From Microbacterium sp. W4I20 (lineage in GTDB: Bacteria > Actinomycetota > Actinomycetes > Actinomycetales > Microbacteriaceae), in assembly GCF_030816505.1 (NCBI RefSeq), contig NZ_JAUSYB010000001.1:2914001-2978000 (forward strand): a stretch of 64,000 bases of DNA. Reading direction: 5' to 3'. The position numbers and the translations under genes were made by a program. The notes below the pieces were generated by a model that was given only the letters and a program-made list of their open reading frames with translations, was not told where the DNA came from and did not search any database. Shown one piece after another: positions 49,705-57,075 of the stretch; position 1 is the first letter of the stretch, and every line of letters begins with the position of its first letter.

Positions 49705-50232
49705 ATGAGCGACGTCAGCGGCACCAACCCGGACCCGCCGGTCACCCCGGATGAGCCGGAGATCGCGCCCGCCGACGTCGTGATCCCTGCCTACCCGGAC
49801 GCGCCTGTCACCTCGGAAGAACCGGAGATCGCGCCCGCCGACGTCGTGATCCCTCCGCCTCCGCCCGAGATCCCGATCCCGGAGGGCCTGCTGAACCCGC
49901 CGCCCTCGGAGATCCCGGTCGCGGATGCGGTCATCCCGCCTCCGCCACCCGAGACGCTGCGCCGCTCCGACCGGCCGCGCCCGACCCCCGCCATCCTCGA
50001 AGGCGACCAGCCGGCCGCCGCCGCCGACGACTGGTCGCAGCCGTCCGTCGCTCCCGAGGTTCCGACGTCCGGCGGCTACCGCGGACTCACGGTCGCGATC
50101 TTCGCCTTCCTGTTCGCGCTGCTCGTCGTCGCGATCGTGCTGCTCGCCTATCTCCTGGGCACCGGACGGTATCCGTTCTTCGTCTTCGACGACGCGGCCG
50201 CGCTGTCGGTCGTGCTCACGCCGCTGTTCTGA
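49705..50232 (+). CDS. Pro-rich single-pass membrane protein with internal repeats
   Basis: 175 residues. The first 120 are Pro/Glu/Ala-rich with two 22-residue repeats carrying EPEIAPADVVIP and a third degenerate one (PPSEIPVADAVIPPPPPE). One hydrophobic helix (about 128-152) is near the C terminus, so the Pro-rich part would be on one side of the membrane as an extended stalk. No family is recognised. It is probably co-transcribed with dcd. Confidence 0.7.
   Translation: MSDVSGTNPDPPVTPDEPEIAPADVVIPAYPDAPVTSEEPEIAPADVVIPPPPPEIPIPEGLLNPPPSEIPVADAVIPPPPPETLRRSDRPRPTPAILEGDQPAAAADDWSQPSVAPEVPTSGGYRGLTVAIFAFLFALLVVAIVLLAYLLGTGRYPFFVFDDAAALSVVLTPLF
49756..49854 (+). repeat. 33-bp direct repeat inside the Pro-rich gene
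   Basis: Positions 49756-49788 and 49822-49854 are identical and 66 bp apart, encoding the repeated EPEIAPADVVIP segment in frame. Confidence 0.9.
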
Positions 50233-51154
50233 CGTCGGCCTTGCCGTCCGGCGCGCTCTCCGCGGGCCGGGTCGGCGGGGTCGTGCCGAGCCGGTCGACG
50301 GCCGCGGGGCCGCCGGTCACCATTGCGACGACGGCGTCGAGCGTGGCATCCGCCGACAGCACGCGGGTGTGACCGAAGCCGTCGGTGCGCAGCAGGCGGG
50401 AGCGCTCGCCGTGGGCGGCATGGAGGCGCAGCGAGTCGGCATCCGGCATCCGCTGATCGGCGCGATCGTGCACGACCAGCAGTGCGGTGCCGGCGGGGAG
50501 CGGATGCTGCGCCGCGTCGTACCGCGCCTGCGCCGTGGTCTCATCGATGCCGAGCCGGCGGTGGAACCGCGCCGTGAGGTTCTCGGCGGTGGCGCGGTCG
50601 AGCCGGAACTCGCGGGCGAACTCGCCGAGGAAGGCGGCGGGCCCCGCGGCTCCGGCGATCACCGTGACGGCCGGAGTCGGAACGGTCGAGCGAGCGGCCG
50701 CCAGCGCGGCGAGGGCGCCGAACGAGTGGCCGACGATCATCGCGAACGGCCCGTGGATGGCCTGCAGCTGTTCGGCGAGCATCGCCCAGTCGCGGACGTC
50801 GGTGCGGCGTCCCTTCGAGACTCCGTGCGCGGGAGCGTCGAACGAGACCACGCGGTAGCCCTCGTAGACGAGTTCGCGCACCAGCGGGGCGAACTGCGAG
50901 GCGCGGCCCCGCCAGCCGTGCAGGAGCAGCACGGTCTTCGGGCCGGACCCCCACTCGTAGCCGGTGATCTCGATGCCGCGGACCGTCAGGCTCCGGTGCC
51001 GAGCCTCGCTGTGCGTCGTGGCATCCCACTCCCGCACCCGCATACGCGGACCGGGCGCGAAGAACGCGCGGTACGAGAGGTAGCCGGCGAGCGAGGGGGA
51101 AAGGCGGGCGGTGGTGAGGATGCTGCGGCCGACCAGTGCGGGCAGGGATGGCAT
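50216..51154 (-). CDS. alpha/beta hydrolase
   Basis: 312 residues. LLLHGWRGRASQFAPLV (oxyanion hole), VSFDAPAHGVSKG, IVGHSFGGLAAL (nucleophile Ser144), VVHDRADQRMPDAD (Asp) and GFGHTRVL (His) give a complete triad. It resembles esterase/lysophospholipase-type proteins; the substrate is unknown. ATG 51154 follows GGAGTTCCC. Divergent from a TetR gene with two operators, so it is probably repressed by it. Its 3' end overlaps the Pro-rich gene by 17 nt on the opposite strand. Confidence 0.86.
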   Translation of the reverse strand: MPSLPALVGRSILTTARLSPSLAGYLSYRAFFAPGPRMRVREWDATTHSEARHRSLTVRGIEITGYEWGSGPKTVLLLHGWRGRASQFAPLVRELVYEGYRVVSFDAPAHGVSKGRRTDVRDWAMLAEQLQAIHGPFAMIVGHSFGALAALAAARSTVPTPAVTVIAGAAGPAAFLGEFAREFRLDRATAENLTARFHRRLGIDETTAQARYDAAQHPLPAGTALLVVHDRADQRMPDADSLRLHAAHGERSRLLRTDGFGHTRVLSADATLDAVVAMVTGGPAAVDRLGTTPPTRPAESAPDGKADVRTAA

Positions 51155-51175
51155 GGGAACTCCTTCGCCGAAAGA

Positions 51176-51221
51176 ATACGAACGATCATACGTATAGTAG
51201 GCGAACGATCGTTCGTATACT
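51176..51221. promoter_or_regulatory. double TetR operator and leaderless promoter
   Basis: Site 1 (51176-51195) is ATACGAACGATCATACGTAT; site 2 contains the perfect palindrome CGAACGATCGTTCG (51202-51215). Their centres are 23 bp apart. TATACT (51216-51221) lies exactly 6 nt before the TetR ATG at 51228, so that mRNA is probably leaderless. Confidence 0.7.
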
Positions 51222-51227
51222 AGAGGG

Positions 51228-51875
51228 ATGTCGGATACCGCGGTCGTGGACGGGCGAAGGGCGCGAGGGGATGCTTCGCGCCGCGTGGTGCTGCAGAGCG
51301 CGACGGACCTGGCGTCGGTCGACGGACTCGACGGCCTGACCATCGGGCGGCTCTCCGAGGCGTCGGGTTACAGCAAGAGCAGCATTGCGACGCTCTTCCA
51401 GAGCAAGGAGGGGCTGCAGCTCGCGACGGTCGCGGCCGCCCGGGAGATCTTCGTGGCGCAGATCGTCGAGCCGGCGAGGCAGCAGCCGCGCGGTGCGCGC
51501 CGGCTGGCGGCACTCATGCGCAACGGGCTGATCTACTCGCGGGACCGCGTGTTCAGCGGCGGATGCTTCTTCGCGGCGACCGCGGCCGACGTCGACTCGA
51601 AGCCCGGGACGGTGAGCGATGCCGTACGAGCCGGGTTGGCGGACTGGTATGCCTATGTCGGAGTGCAGATCGGCTACGCGGTCGAGGCCGGCGAGCTCGA
51701 GGTCGACGACATCGAGGTGCTGGCCTTCGAGCTCATCGCGCTCGACGATCAGGCGAACTCGCGCTCGCTGCTGATGCGCGACGATCGACCGTACGCGCTC
51801 GCCGCCGCGGCCATGCGGGGTCGGCTGCGCGCCGCGGGTGCCGATGAGGAGACGATCGCGCTGCTGGAGCTGTGA
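51228..51875 (+). CDS. TetR-family regulator
   Basis: 215 residues. The HTH (about 20-65) has GLTIGRLSEASGYSKSSIATLFQSKEGLQLA; the C-terminal domain (TetR_C_6-like) contains RDRVFSGGCFFAATAADVDSKPG. Divergent from the alpha/beta hydrolase with two matching operators in the gap, which indicates local repression and autoregulation. Confidence 0.88.
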   Translation: MSDTAVVDGRRARGDASRRVVLQSATDLASVDGLDGLTIGRLSEASGYSKSSIATLFQSKEGLQLATVAAAREIFVAQIVEPARQQPRGARRLAALMRNGLIYSRDRVFSGGCFFAATAADVDSKPGTVSDAVRAGLADWYAYVGVQIGYAVEAGELEVDDIEVLAFELIALDDQANSRSLLMRDDRPYALAAAAMRGRLRAAGADEETIALLEL

Positions 51876-51931
51876 GGATCCTTCGTCTTTTCGCTTCGCT
51901 CCTCACTCAGGAGCTGGAACGCACGACGAAA

Positions 51932-51964
51932 CGCCCCACCTGACGTGATGTCGGGTGGGGCGTC
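51932..51964. terminator. hairpin between convergent TetR and MarR-like genes
   Basis: ACGCCCCACC (51932-51941) pairs with GGTGGGGCGT (51955-51964), with inner GAC/GTC pairs; it can end transcription from either side. Confidence 0.7.
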
Positions 51965-51981
51965 TCGCGTTGTGTCGAGTG

Positions 51982-52791
51982 TCAGGCGTCGCGACCGCGG
52001 GTGAACCCGGCGTCGAAGCCGCGCTCGTACGCGTGCTGCGCGTGACGCGCGGCGCGGTGCGGGCCGTGACCGCGGTGGCCGTGGTCGTCGTGGCCGTGGT
52101 CGCCGCGGCCGTGCTCGCCGTCCGCGTGGCGGCAGTCGCCGTCGCGCTCGTCGGCGTCAGGGCCGAAGCCGTGACCCGGGCCGAAACCGGGGCCGAAGCC
52201 GCGACCCGGACCGAAGCCGCGACCCGGACCGAAGCCGCGACCCGGACCGAAGCCGCGACCGAACGGCCGGCCGAAGCGGCGCGGGAAGCCGTCGCCTTCG
52301 CCGCGCTCGCCGAAGCCGCGCTCGCCGCGCTCGCCGAATCCGTGTCCGCGCCGGTGTCCGCGGGGGAGAGGTGTCTCCTCGTCCCAGCCGAAGGCGCGGG
52401 CGATCTTCTCGAGGGAGGCGAGGGTGGTGGCCATCTCCTCCTCGGAGACCGCGTCGGTCACCTTGGCGCGGATGCCGTCGACGATGGCGCCGAGGCGTTC
52501 CTTCGCGGCACGGCCTTCGTCGGTGAGCGTCCAGCCGTCGCCGTCGGCGGCGATCCAGCCGCGCTCGACGAGGCGGTGCAGCTTCGGGCCGTGCAGCTTG
52601 TGGCCGTGGAGCTGACGGTGCGCCGGGACGGTGCCGTCGATGATGTTGAGGATCCGCCAGTCGCGGCGGCTGGCGTGCTCGTTCTCGAAGGCGCGAGCGA
52701 AGTCGGCAGCCATCAGGCGGTCGGCGGCCTTCAGCCAGTAGCCGAAGGGGCGGGAGGTGTGGTCTGTGGTGTCAGTGTCAGAGGTGTTCAC
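51982..52791 (-). CDS. MarR-like winged-helix protein with Gly/Phe/Arg/His-rich tail
   Basis: 269 residues. The N-terminal ~130 residues form a MarR/PadR-like winged helix (GYWLKAADRLMAADFARAFE, LVERGWIAADGDGWTLTDEGRAAKERL). The C-terminal half is low complexity: repeated FGERGERG and four or more FGPGRG units, then a His/Asp-rich stretch (HGRGDHGHDDHGHRGHG) that could bind metal. Divergent from another MarR-like gene whose Gly/His-rich part is N-terminal. Confidence 0.75.
   Translation of the reverse strand: MNTSDTDTTDHTSRPFGYWLKAADRLMAADFARAFENEHASRRDWRILNIIDGTVPAHRQLHGHKLHGPKLHRLVERGWIAADGDGWTLTDEGRAAKERLGAIVDGIRAKVTDAVSEEEMATTLASLEKIARAFGWDEETPLPRGHRRGHGFGERGERGFGERGEGDGFPRRFGRPFGRGFGPGRGFGPGRGFGPGRGFGPGFGPGHGFGPDADERDGDCRHADGEHGRGDHGHDDHGHRGHGPHRAARHAQHAYERGFDAGFTRGRDA
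52191..52260 (-). repeat. 18-bp tandem repeat in the Gly-rich tail
   Basis: The unit GACCCGGACCGAAGCCGC (+ strand) occurs at least three times in tandem, encoding FGPGRG units in frame; 18 bp keeps the frame when copy number changes. Confidence 0.85.
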
Positions 52792-52894
52792 GGAGTGTCC
52801 TTAGATGTCAGAGTGCATGTGGTTGTCACATGTCATGTATATGTAGTGTGACATGCAGTGCGGATGCATGTCAAGTCGCATGTAAAATCGAATC
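52792..52894. promoter_or_regulatory. divergent control region with repeated CATGT/ACATG half-sites
   Basis: The 103-nt gap contains at least six CATGT or ACATG half-sites, including TGTCACA...TGTGACA and CATGTCA...TGACATG inverted repeats (52824-52855) and CATGTCA at about 52867. TAAAAT (52883-52888) lies 6 nt before the GTG of the rightward gene, predicting a leaderless mRNA. Confidence 0.6.
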
Positions 52895-53461
52895 GTGACC
52901 TCCGAGACGAACGACCCCGCCGAAGCCATCGCCCAGGCCCTGTCCCGACTGCGCGGTCGACGTCTCGGCGGCGGCCCGGGCGGGCGCGGCCATGGCGGCC
53001 CCCACGGCTGGCCCGGCGGCCCGCACGGCGGGGGAGATCACGGCGACCACGGCGAGCACGGCCCGTTCGGGCAGCGCGGCCGTCCCGGCATGCCCCCGTG
53101 GATGGCCGACCCGTCTGGTCGCATCGCGGGTCCGGCGCGCATGCGGATGCTCGAGGCGCTCGCCGCGGCATCCGCTCCTCTCAGCGTCAGCGCGCTGGGG
53201 GAGGCGATCGGCGTCGATCAGCCGCGCGCGTCGAGGCTCGTGCAGCAGGGGGTCGAACGGGGCTTCGTGCGTCGCGAGGCCGACCCCGACGACGCGCGCC
53301 GCACGCGCATCGCCCTCACCGACGAGGGACGCCGAGTCGCGCGCGGCATGCGCGGGGAGCGCCGAGAGATGCTCGCCGGAGCCCTGGCTGCGTTCACCGA
53401 GGACGAGCGGGCCGAGCTCGCCCGGCTGCTGAACAAGCTCGCCGACAACTGGCAGCGCTGA
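52895..53461 (+). CDS. MarR-family regulator with N-terminal Gly/His-rich segment
   Basis: 188 residues. After a short helix (DPAEAIAQALSRLRGRR), residues about 25-70 are Gly/His/Pro-rich (GRGHGGPHGWPGGPHGGGDH, then GDHGEHG). The MarR winged helix follows: RMRMLEALAAASAPLSVSALGEAIGVDQPRASRLVQQG, then FVRREADPDDARRTRIALTDEG, the classic wing motif. The His-rich part suggests metal sensing. GTG start, leaderless promoter. The CDF metal transporter gene follows convergently. Confidence 0.82.
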   Translation: MTSETNDPAEAIAQALSRLRGRRLGGGPGGRGHGGPHGWPGGPHGGGDHGDHGEHGPFGQRGRPGMPPWMADPSGRIAGPARMRMLEALAAASAPLSVSALGEAIGVDQPRASRLVQQGVERGFVRREADPDDARRTRIALTDEGRRVARGMRGERREMLAGALAAFTEDERAELARLLNKLADNWQR

Positions 53462-53468
53462 CCGCCGT

Positions 53469-54386
53469 CTACGCCCCGGCGAACTCCAGCGACGGCTCGT
53501 CGTCGACCGACAGTGACAGCACCACCGTCTCGACCGCGTCGTGCGCCTCGATGCGCCGCTCGACATCGCGCAGCGACCGCGCCACATCGTGCTCCTGCGC
53601 GTCGCCGGCGAGGTCGATCTCGGCGACGATGAAGAGTCGGTTCGGTCCGACGTACTCGATGTGCAGGTAGGTGACACGCTCGATCTGCGGCAGCGCGAGC
53701 AGTGCGGTGCCGACGCGCGCCCGCAGCTTCGGCGCCGCCGTCGCGCCGACGAGGAACGCGATGTTCCGCCGGATCAGGATGATCGCGACCACGCCGAGCA
53801 GCACGCCGACGAGGATGGAGCCGACGGCATCCCACGCGGCGACGCCGGTGATCTGGTGCAGGAAGATCGCGCCGCCCGCGAGCACCAGGCCGATCAGCGC
53901 GGCGGAGTCCTCGAAGAACACGGCGCGCAGGGTCGTGTCGCTGGTCTCGAGCACGAAGTCCCACGTCGACGATCCGCGCTCCTTCGCCAGACGCCGCGAC
54001 TTCAGCATCGCCTGGGTGAACGACGCTCCCTCGAGCACGAACGAGACGCCCAGCACGATGTACGCGATCGTCGGGCTCTCGACCGGTCCGGTCTCGCCGA
54101 GCTCCTGGATGCCGTGCATGATCGACACGATCGACCCGGCCGTGAAGATCCCGAAGGCGGCGATGAGCGACCAGACGAACGCGTTGCGTCCGTAGCCGAG
54201 CGGATGCCGGGCGTCCTTCGTCTGCGCGCCTCGGCGGTCGGCGATGAGCAGGAAGATCTCGTTGCCGGCATCCGCCCACGAATGCGCGGCCTCGGCGACC
54301 ATGGATGCCGACGAGGTGATGATCGCCGCGATCGTCTTGGCGACCGCGACCAGGATGTTGGCGACGAAGGCGAGGATCACGGTCAC
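53469..54386 (-). CDS. cation diffusion facilitator metal transporter
   Basis: 305 residues. Six transmembrane helices with the metal site HSWAD (His35, Asp39) in helix 2 and the partner in helix 5 (FFEDSAALIG). A cytosolic C-terminal domain (about 215-300) follows. CDF proteins export Zn(II), Fe(II), Mn(II) or Co(II) by proton antiport; the metal is not clear here. GTG start, 19 nt after the UMF1 gene stop on the same strand. Confidence 0.9.
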   Translation of the reverse strand: MTVILAFVANILVAVAKTIAAIITSSASMVAEAAHSWADAGNEIFLLIADRRGAQTKDARHPLGYGRNAFVWSLIAAFGIFTAGSIVSIMHGIQELGETGPVESPTIAYIVLGVSFVLEGASFTQAMLKSRRLAKERGSSTWDFVLETSDTTLRAVFFEDSAALIGLVLAGGAIFLHQITGVAAWDAVGSILVGVLLGVVAIILIRRNIAFLVGATAAPKLRARVGTALLALPQIERVTYLHIEYVGPNRLFIVAEIDLAGDAQEHDVARSLRDVERRIEAHDAVETVVLSLSVDDEPSLEFAGA

Positions 54387-54405
54387 GCGGTCAGGTTACT
54401 CCCGA

Positions 54406-55812
54406 TCAGCGCGGCGCCTTCACGGGGAGGAGCAGCAGGAATCCGGCGATCAGGACGATCACGATGCCGAGGATGCCGAATGCGGTCTGGCTGGTCAGCA
54501 CGATGAGCACCGTCCAGGCGCCCGACGCCATCCAGCTCGCGGCGCGGCCGGTCGTCGCGTACAGGCCGAAGATCTCGCCCTCGCGGCCCGCCGGGGTGAC
54601 CCGGGCGAGGAACGAGCGGGCGGCGGCCTGCGCCGGACCCACGAACGCGCAGAGGATGAGCCCGCCGATCCAGAAGACCATCGTCCCGCCGTCGCGCAGG
54701 AAGAAGACCGCGAGGCCGGCGACCACCATCGAGCCGATCGAGGCGAGGATGATGCGCTTCGGCCCGACCCGGTCGTCGAGTCGACCGGCGAGGATGGTGG
54801 AGACACCGGCGATGAGGTTGGCCGCGATGCCGAACACGATGATGTCCTGCGTGCCGAACTTGAACACGGCCGTGCCGATGATCGCCCCGAAGGCGAAGAC
54901 CCCGCCGAGCCCGTCGCGGAACACGGCGCTCGACAGCAGGTACCAGAACGTCGGACGGGTCTCGGGGTCGCGGTAGAGACCGGCGACGTCCTTCACCAGC
55001 AGCACGTATGACTGGAAGAAGCCGACTTTGCGCTCGGGACGCCCGAGGGACGGCTCGGGCACGTTCAGGAAGATCGGGATGCTGAAGATGATGGTCCAGA
55101 CGGCGCATCCGACCGCGATCAGGCGGTACGCGAGGCCGTTGTCGGTCGACATTCCGAACCAGTCGAACGTGTCGAGGACGACGACGATCACCAGGGCGAG
55201 GATGCCGCCGATGTAGCCGAAGCCCCAGCCGAGACCGGAGATGCGGCCGACGTTCTTCGGGTTCGCGATGCCGATGAGCATCGCGTTGGAGTTCACGGCG
55301 GCGATCTCCCCGAACACGGATCCGGCGGAGATCAGCGCCACGCCGAGCCAGAACAGCGTCGGCGTCGGTTCGACGAACCACAGGCCGAGCATGCAGATCA
55401 CCAGGGCGCCGGTGCCGATGCCGAGCCAGAGCTTCTGGCGGCCCGCGGCATCCGCTCGCTGGCCGAGCACGGGAGCGAGCAGCAGGATGCCGAAGGCGGC
55501 GATCGTGGAACCCAGGCCCAGCCCCGAGGCGAGGTCGGCCTCGGCGGCCATGCGTGCGGGGTCCGACGGGTCGAGCGCGGCGATGTCGGCGGGGAGGAAG
55601 CCCTCGCCCACCAGGTACAGCGCCGTGAACACGAACGTGAGGATCACCGTGTTGAAGGGCTGCGTCGCCCAGTCCCACAGCGCCCACGAGTAGACCTGCT
55701 TCTTCGGGGCGGGGGTCTCGCCACGCAGGTCGAGGCCGATCACTCCGACGGCCCCGCTGTTCGCGGTCGCCACGGGCTCGGGCACACCGGGACGCGAGTC
55801 AGGTTCGCTCAT
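54406..55812 (-). CDS. UMF1/Atg22-like MFS transporter
   Basis: 468 residues, about 12 helices. KKQVYSWALWDWATQPFNTVILTFVFTALYL at the N terminus and NPKNVGRISGLGWGFGYIGGI are diagnostic of the UMF1 family related to fungal vacuolar effluxer Atg22, which exports amino acids. The bacterial substrate is unknown. ATG 55812 was chosen ahead of MSEPDSRPG; the longer frame has no site. Probably in one operon with the CDF gene. Confidence 0.87.
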   Translation of the reverse strand: MSEPDSRPGVPEPVATANSGAVGVIGLDLRGETPAPKKQVYSWALWDWATQPFNTVILTFVFTALYLVGEGFLPADIAALDPSDPARMAAEADLASGLGLGSTIAAFGILLLAPVLGQRADAAGRQKLWLGIGTGALVICMLGLWFVEPTPTLFWLGVALISAGSVFGEIAAVNSNAMLIGIANPKNVGRISGLGWGFGYIGGILALVIVVVLDTFDWFGMSTDNGLAYRLIAVGCAVWTIIFSIPIFLNVPEPSLGRPERKVGFFQSYVLLVKDVAGLYRDPETRPTFWYLLSSAVFRDGLGGVFAFGAIIGTAVFKFGTQDIIVFGIAANLIAGVSTILAGRLDDRVGPKRIILASIGSMVVAGLAVFFLRDGGTMVFWIGGLILCAFVGPAQAAARSFLARVTPAGREGEIFGLYATTGRAASWMASGAWTVLIVLTSQTAFGILGIVIVLIAGFLLLLPVKAPR

Positions 55813-55886
55813 GCTCGAAGTCTGGCGCTGCCCGGTGAACGGGCGGTGACGGCGCGCCGCACGTGGATGCCGAAGCCGAAAGACCC

Positions 55887-55947
55887 GCTCCGGTCGCAAT
55901 ATGTCAGCGATCCTGTCCGGTTATCGCTGACATATTGCGACCGGAGC
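55887..55947. repeat. perfect 25-bp inverted repeat (left member of a pair)
   Basis: Arms 55887-55911 and 55923-55947 are exact complements with an 11-nt loop; core GGTCGCAATATGTCA / TGACATATTGCGACC. A relative with one mismatch lies at 62693-62753. It can serve as terminator of the Lrp-type gene. Confidence 0.9.
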
Positions 55948-55955
55948 TGAGTGGA

Positions 55956-56852
55956 TCAGTCCGTCCGGAGTGGCCGCAGCGTGCGGGCGTAGTCCTCCTT
56001 CAGCACGGCCAGGTGCAGCCACGCCTCGATGCGCGTGACGCCGGGGAGCGCCCGCAGCCGCTCGAGGCTCGCGTACAGCGCACCGGCCGACGGTTCGACG
56101 AGCGTCGCGACCGCATCGAACCGACCGAGCGTGCGCGCGGCGAAGTCGACGCCGCGTCCCCTCCGCAGCTCCGCGATCACGGCCTCGTCGTCGTCGCCGA
56201 GCGTCATGCCGACCCCCATCGACAGCTGCCGGTGCGCGAGCCCGCGGGCCTCGACGGCGCTGATCTTGATGACGCCCGCGTCGATGAGCCGCTGCACCCG
56301 GGTCGCCACCGCCGAGGGCGACAGCCGCACCTCTTCCCCGAGCGCGCGGAAGCTCTTGCGTCCGTCGGCCTGCAGCTGCTCGATCAGCGCCTCGTCGATC
56401 CTGTCGAGCGTCACCCCGCCCCGGTACTCCGAGACGAAGAAGCCCTTGATCACGGTCGAGTAGATGATCGTGCTGATGTCGAGCACGCCGCTGATGGCAC
56501 GGATCTGCGCGAGCAGGTCATGCAGCTCCGACATCGACCCGACGCGGATCTCGGTGACGACGTCGTGCGCCCCGCCGACCGCCGAGACGAGCACCGTCTC
56601 GTCGAGGTCGCGCAGGTGCTCGGCGACGAGCTCGACGGTGCCGTCGGTGCGGATCGAGACATGGGCGAGCACGTGCTGCCCGAGGAACACCGGATCGACG
56701 GCGGCCACGACCCGCACGGTGCGGTCGTCGAGCATCGCCTTCAGCCGGCCGGCGACAGCAGCGCGCGATTGCCCGAGTCTCATCGAGAGGGAGCGGATGC
56801 TGGCGCGTCCGTCCTCTTGCAGAGCTCGGATGAGTTCGGCGTCGAAATCCAT
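55956..56852 (-). CDS. double-domain Lrp/AsnC-type regulator
   Basis: 298 residues, about twice the usual Lrp length. Two HTH-AsnC units (about 3-50: DAELIRALQEDGRASIRSLSMRLGQSRAAVAGRLK; about 150-200: RIDEALIEQLQADGRKSFRALGEEVRLSPSAVATRVQRL) each precede a RAM ligand domain. Such tandem Lrp proteins are common in actinobacteria and control amino-acid catabolism and transport. Divergent from the MHS transporter operon, its probable target. Confidence 0.88.
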   Translation of the reverse strand: MDFDAELIRALQEDGRASIRSLSMRLGQSRAAVAGRLKAMLDDRTVRVVAAVDPVFLGQHVLAHVSIRTDGTVELVAEHLRDLDETVLVSAVGGAHDVVTEIRVGSMSELHDLLAQIRAISGVLDISTIIYSTVIKGFFVSEYRGGVTLDRIDEALIEQLQADGRKSFRALGEEVRLSPSAVATRVQRLIDAGVIKISAVEARGLAHRQLSMGVGMTLGDDDEAVIAELRRGRGVDFAARTLGRFDAVATLVEPSAGALYASLERLRALPGVTRIEAWLHLAVLKEDYARTLRPLRTD

Positions 56853-57005
56853 GGGCCTCCGTCCGATCCGTCGATTTCCCGGGAAGGCTCACCGTGGGCG
56901 ACAGATCTCCAGCCTAGGAGGTCTTCGGGAAGACGGGAAGACCACAACTGCACAGCGGACAAACCAATACTCCAGTGAATGCTCTCTTCCGCTGGAGTTC
57001 TGCCC

Positions 57006-57034
57006 TTGCCCGCGGGGCCGCACGGTCGTAGCAT
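57006..57034 (+). promoter_or_regulatory. candidate promoter of the guanidino-compound operon
   Basis: TTGCCC (57006-57011), 17 nt, TAGCAT (57029-57034). Upstream, ACTCCAG and CTGGAGT (about 56970-57000) form a dyad that could bind the divergent Lrp-type regulator. Confidence 0.45.
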
Positions 57035-57075
57035 CCTCCGGTACCCGACATCTTCCGCAAAGGAGCGGCACACCC

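Noticed and set aside
52191..52260. CRISPR-like array
   Set aside because: The repeats are contiguous without spacers and encode an in-frame Gly-rich tail.
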